Part shown: positions 41,887 through 51,127 of the stretch, piece by piece | Layout: each line of letters begins with the position of its first letter | How positions within the stretch are numbered: position 1 is the first letter of the stretch | Assembly: GCF_050947875.1 (NCBI RefSeq) | Contig: NW_027460401.1 | Location: 806,001-870,000, forward strand | Length of the DNA: 64,000 nt | DNA from: Dermacentor variabilis | Lineage: Eukaryota > Arthropoda > Arachnida > Ixodida > Ixodidae | Direction of reading: 5' to 3' | Position numbers and translations under genes: made by a program | The notes under the pieces: model-generated | The model's database searches: none | Seen by the model: the letters and a program-made list of their open reading frames with translations, nothing else | Told to the model about the DNA's origin: nothing

Positions 41887-43285
41887 GGATGAATGGAAAC
41901 AACTTTATTTTGAATCCGGCAAATTTGACGACCCGGGCTCAGGTCTCCCATGAGGGGACTTCGAGGCCTTGCCTCGTCGCCACCTCTCAGGCTTGCTGGA
42001 CAGCCCACTCTTGTGTCTTGAGGTTGGAGCTGCGCAGAGCGGCGGCCCACTTCGACGCAAGAGCCTCTGGAGCTACTGCCATTGTAGCTGATGTAACCCG
42101 ACACTCCCATAACATGTGTGACAGTGTCGCTCTATTTTCCTGACATAATTTGCAAAGAGCAGTCGGGTATTGCGCGGGGAAAATGTGCTGCAATCTCACC
42201 GGACTGGGGGATGCTTGTGTTTGCAATTGTCGCCAGATGACTGCCTGGCGACGTTTCAGCATAGGGTGAGGTGGGGGCAGCAACCGCCTGCCTAGCTGGT
42301 AGTGCTTGGTGATGTCATTGTACTTGACCAGACGTTCTCGCGTGTTTTGAACCAGGAGTTCCGAACTTGAAGAGGCGGTCTCCGATTCTGCGCGGCGGGT
42401 CAGTTCTCGCTCAGAGCGGTGTGCTACCTCGTTCAAGTTAATGAGGCCCTCATCGGTGGGGGTGGCGACGTGCGCTGGAAACCATATAATCGCGGTGTTA
42501 TCGAAGTGCTGTCGACCAGCTTTCCTTAGAATCTGGAGAGCTTCGGAGGAAATGCGCCCCCGCGCGTAGTTGCGAACTGCGGATTGTGAGTCGCTAAAAA
42601 CTACGTCGCAGAGGGGGTCGGTAAGCGCAAGCGCAATCGCTACCTCTTCCGCTGTTTCGGGGTATTCCGTTGCGACACTACACGCGTGCGTAAGCCGGGA
42701 GCTAACGTCTACGACTACCGCCGTGAACCGGTGTTCTCGTGCGTATTCTGCGGCGTCTACAAAGCGCGTAGTCCTCTTTCCACCCAAGGAGCGCAGCAGT
42801 GTCTTGGCACGGGCCTGGCGTCGGCCCCGATTAAATTCGGTGTGCATGTTTCGAGGTATGGGGCGACAATCAGCGTGTCGCTGAGGTCGGGTGGAATGAC
42901 CTGTTTCTGACCGTGTTGGACGTGGTAGTTGAAGCCAAGTTTCTGCAGGATGTACCGCCCGTGGCTGTCAGAGACATGCGTTCGAGTTGAGAGGTTCTTT
43001 GCGCATCCACGATTTCCTCAAGCGTGTTGTATACCCCCAGCTGTAGCAGACGAGCAGTGCTTGTGGATTCCGGTAGGCCAAGGGCAATCTTGTAAGTCTT
43101 TCGTATAAGGGTGTTGATTTTCTCCCTTTCAGTGACATTCCAGTTGTGGAAGGCAGCCACATAAGTGATGTGACTGATTGCGAAAGAGTGTATGAGGCGC
43201 ATGACACTGTCCTCCTTCATGCCCGTGTGCTTGTTTGTAATGCGTTTGATCAGGCGGGTAGCCGCTGTAACCTTGCCTAGTACGC
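41887..43285 (-). pseudogene. I-group LINE ORF2 3' part: RT thumb, RNase H, zinc knuckle
   Basis: Starts at GKVTAATRLIKRITNKHTGM, truncated before the RT palm. It continues RLIHSFAISHITYVAAFHNW and, after one frameshift near 42965, enters RNMHTEFNRGRRQARAKTLL. An RNase H domain follows (VVVDVSSRLTHACS, AEEVAIALAL, FSDSQSAVRNYARG, WFPAHVATP). Next is a CCHC-like knuckle (CKLCQENRATLSHMLWECR) and a stop at 41987. The 3' UTR ends with AATAAAGTTGTTTCCATTCA (AATAAA at 41904-41909). RNase H plus the knuckle places it in the I superfamily. It is closely related to the plus-strand copy at 6.9-8.5 kb, and its 3' end touches the ORF1 start of another copy. Confidence 0.88.
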
Positions 43286-43289
43286 CATA

Positions 43290-44770
43290 GTACGTTATAA
43301 TTCGAGCGCACACGCACAAACGAAAAGCACGTGGCACCAACACACGCGAATCGCAGGGTTCACTGGCACCAGTGCGGCGCGCGTGGAAGCGCAGTACACA
43401 CAAATGTCACGCATGGGGTGAGCGTCACCGTCACACACACAAATACTATGCACACGGAGGTTGTAATTGGAAAACGCGCACCAACGCGACACCGGCCAAT
43501 GTCGATACAATCCATCGTACACGAGAGGTAGCGTACACGTAGTCAGTTACTCGCACAACTCCGGCGCACGTGGTGATCGTGAACGACCAGCCATAGACGC
43601 ACAAAGCCGCGCACGTGGGGATAGGAGATTCCTCACTCGCCGAAGTCCGGCGTGTAACGCAAGAAATAATCCAAAAGTACATACATACGCAAAAGCGTGG
43701 GAGAAGTGGCGAGGAAAACGCAGCAGTACGGCAGGCGACCCCCTCGACCGACCCGGACGATTGAATAAATGTGAAAGGAAGCTGATATTTTGTGGTATAG
43801 GCTGAGGGCGAGAGGGTTGGTGACGCATGGGGGCTGCATCCTGCTGACATTCGTTCGGTCTGTTTTGCGGTGGCGCTGCCGGAGCACTGACAGCGTGCAC
43901 GTTTCGCAGCATTTGAATGAGTATTCTTTCGCGATGTGCTAGCATGTCTCATGGTTTTAGGGTAGGGCCAAGGTGCTTGAGGCATACTATGCGCTCACTC
44001 AAACAGAAAGATGATTGAGCGCAGAAGGAATATTAACTTTTATTCTTAAAGAAAGTTTCCCCGAAGAAAGACTTCCCTCGCTCATAGATTTATGCACGTT
44101 AGATCTGCCCACTTGGCTTTGGCCTCCTATTATACTAGTATTTCATCGTGTCGCCTCAAACCGCCACCATCCAGCGGGGCAGGCTGTTGAACAGGCGGAC
44201 AGCGAGGTTGGTATGCACCAGACGATTCCACAGTTTATCGACCGAGGCTCTGTGAAGCGGCCGGCGACATGGACTGCTTTATGGTACCCCGAATATTTTC
44301 CATTATATTCATGTGGGCACTTTGTGGTGGCTTCTCTAGTACCACAATGCTTCTTTGCTCCAGAAACGAGACTGTCATATATGGACGGAGCAGCGTCTGC
44401 TGCTGGCCACTTACTGAAGGTTTCCACCTTCAAATATCTGAAAATTAAGGAATCTTTGTCACTGATACATTCTTATTTGAGCGTGGTATGCAAACACAAA
44501 TTTCGAATACAATGGTACACAATGAAAGTGTTGGCTGCGTATGATAGAGCATCAGAATGATGGAGCACGCAAACGAGCATCAGTGTGTTTGGCGGTCGGT
44601 AGAGCTTCACTGATAAGGTGCTCCAGCAGCCGCTGCGGAATGATAGGCCCTGCGGACTGATAAGTTTTAAACTGAAAAGCAGGAGATGTTATTCAATACG
44701 CAGTTACTGCGTCTGTTCAGACCCCTCTGATAGGTGGCAAGGTAAGTTCGCCAAAGAAATCAATGCATAC
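43290..44770. other. No recognised gene
   Basis: GC-rich sequence with CACACA-type runs (43300-43450) and several overlapping minus frames (43446-43985) that I cannot assign to any family. It could be an upstream part of the LINE cluster or host sequence. Confidence 0.35.
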
Positions 44771-44775
44771 GTAGC

Positions 44776-45433
44776 AATACATAGGCAGTGACGGTGAAGA
44801 AGGAAGCAAAAGTGTGATTAACGGAACTAATAATATTTGGGGTTTTACGTGCCAAAACCACTTTCTGATTATGAGGCACGCCGTAGTGGAGGACTCCGGA
44901 AATTTTGACCACCTGGTGCTCTTTAACGTGCACCTAAATCTAAGCACACGGGTGTTTTCGCCCCCATCGAAATGCGGCCGCCGTGGCCGGGATTCGATCC
45001 CGCGACCTCGTGCTCAGCAGCCCAACACCATAGCCACTGAGCAACCACGGCGGGTTAACGGAACTAGCGTTTTATTTGGCGAACTTGTGCCCTCAAAAGC
45101 AGGCTACACTCAAAAAACAACAATAGCGGCGAACACACTCGGCGATCCTCGAAAATCTGATCAGCGGGTCAAGCGCGTCGGCTTTTATACATCAGTCGTC
45201 AAATGTTCCAGAGTAATCACTAAGACTCGCGTGTCTTCCACTAAGATCTACACTATTCGCGTCGCGCATACATGCAGTCAGATTACACAAGGTACGGTGA
45301 CAGACAGCGGATGGAACCATCGTTAACATTCTAGAAGCTTCCGATACATGCAGGCGCGTCCTGCGCTGTGCGATAACATTTGTTAGGCGGTCAAACGCGG
45401 TCGCCTGATAAAGATAAACAAGTACACGTGTCA
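44776..45433 (-). mobile_element. Ty3/gypsy LTR, interrupted by a SINE
   Basis: On the minus strand a polypurine tract (AAGAGGGGCA, about 45436-45445) precedes TGACACGTGTACTTGTTTAT, the LTR start. The LTR continues to about 44776 and matches the solo LTR at 37.2-37.6 kb. A SINE (44830-45054) interrupts it. Without the SINE and one duplication the LTR is about 420 bp, close to the 431 bp of the solo copy. It is the 3' LTR of the element whose integrase lies at 45.7-46.9 kb; no 5' LTR is present. Confidence 0.8.
44830..45054 (-). mobile_element. Complete tRNA-derived tick-type SINE with 12-bp TSD
   Basis: On the minus strand a tRNA-like head (ACCCGCCGTGGTTGCTCAGT, with B-box GGGATCGAATCCCGG) leads into the body (GCCGCATTTCGATGGGGGCG, TTAGATTTAGGTGCACGTTA, TGCCTCATAATCAGAAAGTG) and ends ACGTAAAACCCCAAATATTA. 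The 12-bp direct repeat TTAACGGAACTA at 44818-44829 and 45055-45066 is its target duplication. The family resembles the tRNA-derived SINE reported from ixodid ticks as Ruka, but I cannot verify identity. Confidence 0.9.
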
Positions 45434-45584
45434 ATATGCCCCTCTTAAGGAAAGCATCGGCCCAATCCTGCGAACGAATATAATAAACACCCGTAGCAAA
45501 GAAACAACAAAATAAGGAAGTTCGTCAGCGTGCGTGAAAGGGCTTAAGACGGACCCCGTGGACCACTTCAGATCGGTAGTATCA

Positions 45585-46880
45585 TCAGGCGTGGTGAATC
45601 AGATCGTGCGCGGCGCCGCTGGGAAGGCGAAATGCCGTCTGGCACGACCTCATAGCCCAGTTCGCCAATACATCGGATGATCTTGTAGGCTCAGAAATAG
45701 CATCGCAATAGTTTCTCACCAAGTCCTCGTCGGCGTATCGGGGTACAAATCCAAACACGGTCGCCAGGCTGGTACTGGACGTAGTGTCGTCGGAGGTTGT
45801 AGTGTCTGCTGTCGGTACGCTGCTGCTTCTTGATCCGTAGGCGGGCGAGCTGTCGGACTTCTTCGGCGCGCTGGAGATAGGTAGCGACGTCAAGGTTCTC
45901 CTCGTCAGTGACGTGCGGCAGCATGGCGTCGAGCGTCGTCGTCGGTTTCCTGCCGTAAACCAACTTGAACGGCGTGATCTGTGTTGTTTCTTGCACCGCC
46001 GTGTTGTAAGCGAAGGGTACGTATGGCAGGACGGCATCCCAGTTCCTGTGTTCGGCGTCGACATTCATTGCTAGCATGTCGACGAGGGTCTTATTCAGGC
46101 GCTCAGTAAGACCATTCATCTGTGGGTGATGGGCAGTTGTCCTCCTGTGCCTTGCCTGACTGTATTGCAGAGTGGCTTTGGTGAGCTCCGCTGTAAAGGC
46201 CGTTCCTCTGTCGGTGATGAGGACTTCTGGGGCACCATGTTGCAGTAGGATGTTCTCGACGAAGAATTTCGCCCCTTCGGCGGCGCTGCCTTTCGGTAGA
46301 GCTTTAGTTTCAGCGAAGCGGGTGAGATAGTCCGTCGCCACGATGATCCACTTATTTCCGGATGCTGACGTCGGAAACGGTCCCAACAAATCCATTCCGA
46401 TCTGCTGAAGTGATCGGCAAGGAGGTTTGATTGGCTGTAGTAGTCCTGCTTGCCTTGTTGGTGGTGTCTTGCGTCGCTGACAGTCTCGGCATGTCTTGAC
46501 GTAACGGGCGACGTCGGCGGTGAGACGCTGCCAGTAATACCTTTCCTGTATCCTCGACAGCGTCCTGGAGAATTCGAGGTGCGCAGCGGCCGGATCTTCA
46601 TGTAGGGTGTGCAGTATTTCTGGACGCAGCCCTGATGGAACAATAAGAAGGTAGTTGGTGCGGACTGGTGAGTTTTTCTTCAAGAGGAGGTTTTTTTCGT
46701 AGCGTGAACGAAGACAATCCGCGCTTAAGTGCCCTAGGGACAACGTCGGTGTTTCCTTCCAAATATTCTATGAGGTCTTTTAGCTCCGGGTCTGCTCGTT
46801 GTTGTTTAGTGAAGTCTTCCGTGATTATTATTCCGAGCAGGCACATACGCAGGATTTTTTTTCGGGTGGGGGGGGGGCAA
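45585..46880 (-). pseudogene. Ty3/gypsy pol fragment: integrase
   Basis: Integrase inserts the reverse-transcribed element into chromosomes. The HHCC zinc finger is visible (LHEDPAAAH ... CRDCQRRK). The catalytic core follows with GMDLLGPF (first Asp), ITDRGTAF (second Asp) and MNGLTERLNKTL (Glu), and a C-terminal YQPGDRVWI block. Upstream, RADPELKDLIEYLEGN is the linker after RNase H. Frameshifts near 46680 and 45690 break it, and it is cut off at about 46880 near a G-run. Protease, RT, RNase H and the 5' LTR are absent. Confidence 0.9.
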
Positions 46881-46899
46881 CGCAAAGTAAAATTTTTAT

Positions 46900-48295
46900 G
46901 CAAATGAGGGGGAGGGTACTTTTACTAGTACAAATATTAATAATGCCCACCATTCGCCATAAAGACGCGTAAACCTGCAAAAGAGAATTGAAATAACGTG
47001 TATCTCACAGGTACGCCTTTGAGATACACCTCTTCTTCACTTGGCAAACAAAAAACCACATCAAATGGACTCGCGTATGAAAGATGCGCTGGAAAAATCT
47101 TGCCAAGAACTGTTAACAAGCGAAAACGCAAAATAAGGACTTATAGTAGCGTTTCTTGAATTAGCTCTGGAAGAATTGTAGAAAAATGTATATTTGCGGA
47201 ACAATGACACTTCTTTTGGATTCGTCGTTTACTGCTCTACCAAGTGCCAAAACCGACACGTGTTATTATTTGGGAAGTTGCGCAAAGATGCGTGGTCCCC
47301 AGTCCCGTACAACCGCGTAGAGTGCAGCGCGCTGTGGTTCTAGACTTGCTGCGTCCACCGCGGAAGGCTAGAAAAACACCCCCATTAGCACAGCAGGGAA
47401 GTGGCTACGTGAAGCGGCTCGATTGATTACTGTAGAAGCGTCATTCAAAACACACGGAATCATTATCCACTTCCGGTGGCGTTTTCTCTACTTCCATTCT
47501 AAATAAAAAGATATTGATCCACAAATATTTTCACAAACAATTTTCGCTTTTCCTCCCTGTTTGGCTGTTGCCGTGGCTTTCTCTCTTAGTAGATCGCTTA
47601 ATTCCTCATCCCCTTCCTACCCTTGTTTCCAGTTGCCAATTTTGCACGAAAAGTGCTGTGCAATTAGGGAAAACCAGACGAGGTAACGGGTGACAGTCAT
47701 ATTGCTTATGGGTTTAACAAGCATTCGAGGGTCTGATGATGGACGCTGTTTCGAAATATTTTATTTTCCACCTTACCTAACCCATATCGCGGATATATGG
47801 TTCCGAGGATCTGCCAGCGTCGCGGCGAGCCGTCACTTCAGGAAATAATGAAACAAAAGGAAAAGACCGCCACTCGTTCCGCGAGCATACAGACCAGATG
47901 TCTATGAACCGAATCCCTTTCCTGGCCCCTGGATCACTGTAAATAAGGAAGGTTGAACTAAAGAAGCAAAAGAGATGCCCCTGATTGTTAATAAATGGTC
48001 AGATAAAAATTGTGTTGGGCATTATAAATGAAATAAAATATTACAATGAAAACAATAAACTACACTCTGCCTGCTACAACATATGGTGAAAATTGAATTC
48101 CTTTTGAGCTAATCACGCGGGTACCGAATGGATGACAAAACAGGTCGCGACACCCCAAGAGATGCCGATAACTACTGCCATCCAAAAGGAGTGAAAAAAT
48201 TGACAACCATTCCACTCTGTGAAGATGGAATGACAGCGAAAGCTGACGACAGTCAAAGCTCTCAAACGAAAAGCAAAATTTTTCACCTCCGCTGC
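46900..48295. other. No recognisable gene
   Basis: Short frames only. I see no element ends or repeats. Confidence 0.35.
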
Positions 48296-48297
48296 GG

Positions 48298-48555
48298 GTC
48301 GGCCTGAAAGTGCAATATCGAGCCGACCCGCGGCGGAAGTCAAGCAGGCGTTAGGCACCCCTCATACGTGGGTCAATCCCGAAAGTAGTGCAACGCTGGG
48401 CCCACCGCCGGCGGAGGTGAAGCAGGCTTTAAGCGCTCACTATACGTGGGTCCATCCCGAAGGTAGTGCAGTGCCGGGCCCACCCTCGGCGGAAATGAAG
48501 TAGGCATTAAGAACTCCCCATACGTAGGCCGATTCCAAAGGTATTGCAATACCAG
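48298..48555. repeat. 78-bp tandem minisatellite (about 3 copies)
   Basis: CGGCGGA(A/G) recurs at 48331, 48409 and 48487, a period of 78 bp. The unit (GAAG(T)CAAGCAGGC, TACGTGGGTC, ATCCCGAA(A/G)GTAGTGCA) is the same as at 6655-6865, about 41 kb away. Confidence 0.85.
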
Positions 48556-48559
48556 CCCT

Positions 48560-49000
48560 ATTGGAAAATCGTATTTAAATTCAAACTGGGTTATACAGGT
48601 TTAAACTGGTTTTAACAGGGACCTGTTTAGCAACAAACAGGTATAAACAGGACCAGTTTACACACGAACAGGTTTGAACGGGGTCCCGTTTGGCATGTAA
48701 ACAGGTATAAACTGGACCAGTTTACATACGAACAGGTCTGAACGGGGTCCCGTTTGGCATGCAAAGAGGTATAATCAGGACCAGTTCACACACGAACAGG
48801 TCTGAGCGGGGTCCCGTTTGGCATGCAAGCAGGTATAGGCACGACCAGTTCACGCAGAAATGGGTCTTAACAGGGGCCCTGTTTGCAACTAAACTGGCTT
48901 ATACTGGACGCAGTGGCACCATATAGGGTCGCCTGTTTGGCACAAAAGCTGGTTTAATCTGGAGCTATGTGGCAACCATACTGGATGGTATCATGCATAC
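48560..49000. repeat. 64-bp tandem minisatellite
   Basis: GGGGTCCCGTTTGGCATG recurs at about 48680, 48744 and 48808, a 64-bp period. Units alternate AACAGGT(C/T)TGAACGGGG with GGTATAAACTGGACCAGTTT. Flanking copies on both sides are more degraded, so the array edges are older than the centre. Confidence 0.85.
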
Positions 49001-49179
49001 CAGTTTAATGCTTAAATAGAACTGGGGAGGAACTTTTTTATTGTTCGACATCCTGACAATTTAGCCCCTAGTGCTAAATTGGGGCCATTATCAAGCTCTA
49101 CAGAAATTGCGTGACCATCTCGGAACATTCACAGACCAAACTGCGATATGCTAGCTGCGAATTTCAAACCGATTCCCGG

Positions 49180-49385
49180 TCCTGCCCAGTTGAAAAAGAC
49201 AACAGGAATTCCTGCTGCAACTACAGAAATTTCTGTTGCACGACAGAAGTTCCTAACGTTTCCGTAGTTGCGACAGACATTTCTGACGTTATGACAGCAA
49301 TTCTGAAGTCGCAACAGAAACATTCGGTCGCGACGGCCAAGAGTTCTGAAGTCGCAACAGAAGCACTTTCCGTCGCGGCCCTTTA
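49180..49385. repeat. Degenerate short repeat (TTCTGAAGTCGCAACAGAA type)
   Basis: CGCAACAGAA, GACAGACATTTCTGA and TTCTGAAGTCGCAACAG recur with frequent changes across about 200 bp. The 91-codon frame over it is low complexity and is not supported as a gene. Confidence 0.6.
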
Positions 49386-49389
49386 AGAT

Positions 49390-50190
49390 GTCAGCTTCGC
49401 ATCGGTGGTGTACACTGTACTTTTCTCTTGCGCGGTATTCAATCGTGCTTCTCTGAAGCCGGCAATACTGATAGCACCGACACCAGTATTAAAGTCGACG
49501 TGGCCAATTGTTGTAATTGTGCCGTGACGGCGCGGCACCAGCCCCCAACGCCCTACCGGCCTCCTCAAAATCGGCCGCTGATCAAAATCATACCATCTGC
49601 GGGAATGCCTACGTATCCGCTTTGTTTTATTTGGTAAGATAGGGCACGCAGGCCTTTGGACTTACATGTGCGGTTACACTGACACATTAGTTAATTTCCC
49701 AGAAATATTGCACAAGCTTATGTGAAGCGGAAAAGAAGTTTTGGATTGTTCCACAAAGTTGTGTGAAAAGCTGTCTCGCTCGGGTCTCATTAATCTGGTA
49801 CAGCGCTGCCGTGAGAAGCCAGTATACTGTCGGGATGAATACTCACCCACGAGTGTTTATGCAGCTATATTGCATTGAACACACGAATTATATGGGAGCT
49901 CAAAAGTGTAAAGAGCAAGAGACAACTGTCGAAATTAGCAGTAACAACCCTCAGTGTCCCCGGTCACCGTTGTCTATTTCTGAATTTCTTATCAAATATG
50001 GATATCGTTACAGCAAAATCGATGTTCTAGCACTCCACGATGTACCTGTCGATGGTAACAACACTTTTGCTCATCTAGTGATGCGGCAGTTGACGCGGTG
50101 AAGTGAAAGCGCATCTTGGCTTTTAAAATGTAAATGTAAACAGCAACCCAGACAGCGATTTATGCTGTTGGCATAGCTTAAGCGTACATT
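49390..50190. other. No recognisable gene
   Basis: Open frames at 49428-49637 and 49763-50101 (112 codons) show no domain or splice context that I trust. Confidence 0.35.
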
Positions 50191-50194
50191 AGCA

Positions 50195-50265
50195 GGTATG
50201 TTCGTTGTGGTGCAGTGGTAAGGTGCTTGTCTCGGGACCGTCAGGTTCGAAGTTAGGATCCTAGG
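50195..50265 (+). mobile_element. tRNA-like SINE head or tRNA pseudogene
   Basis: GTGGTGCAGTGGTAAGGTGC (A-box-like) is followed about 25 bases later by CAGGTTCGAAGTTAGG (B-box-like) and, after about 20 bases, by a T-rich tract (50275-50306) that could end pol III transcription. The arms do not form a clean cloverleaf. Confidence 0.4.
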
Positions 50266-51127
50266 CGAAAGCGTGTTTTTTCTACTTTTATTTTTTATTT
50301 TTTTTCGTATTAATAATTTTACATATCCTTAAAGTGGTCTCTGTCAATTTTTAATCAAATATTGATCAGGAACTGCAGAATTTTCGACTACAGGACGTCA
50401 CACTACAGAGAACAGAACGACAGTCACAACGTCCCAAAATAAGACAGACTGAAAATTTCCTGTTGTGTTTTTCAAGTGGGTGAGACGTCTATACGGCGTA
50501 TACGCAAATTGCTGTCCTCTCTATTAAAAGCAACGTTGCTGAAATACGTCGTACAAGACGCTGTACGACTCGCATAACATCGAAATACAACGCCGTCACC
50601 ATCCATGAGATCACCGAAAGCACGGTAGCTTTCGGTGGCGGCCTACAGATGGCAGCACAGGTAGCGCCGGTAAAGTTACAGGTGATATTATTTTGCCGTC
50701 TTCAGTTGTCGCTACATGTGAGTGCGCGTTGCATTCAAATTCAAATTCAAATTCAAATTTTATTTTGCCACCATGGTACAGATGATGGCGGGGACCCGTA
50801 GTAAAAGCTGCCGTTGGACAGCTTGACAAGGCCACGGGCCCCCACTTTGACAGCAATACAGTGGTTGTTTTTCTTTCCCCTTTTTTTCTTTCCCTTTTTT
50901 CTTTTTTTTCACACACACGAAAAAGAAAAGAAAATACAGGAAATACAGATAACAAAGGAAAAAAAAAAAAAAAAAAAAATACATATAGCAGAGTTGTTAT
51001 CCGGTTACAGTAGTCAGCATAAAATCAACAGCATTGTCCTGGCTGGAAAGAAAACTTACAATGATGGTGAAAGAAAGAAGAATTGGGTAGACAAATCACA
51101 GAAAAAAAAAAAAAAAAAAAAAAAAGG

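Noticed and set aside
43446..43985. 179-codon minus frame upstream of the I-group LINE fragment
   Set aside because: Could be an ORF1 piece, but I find no recognisable block; other phases are equally open in this GC-rich stretch.
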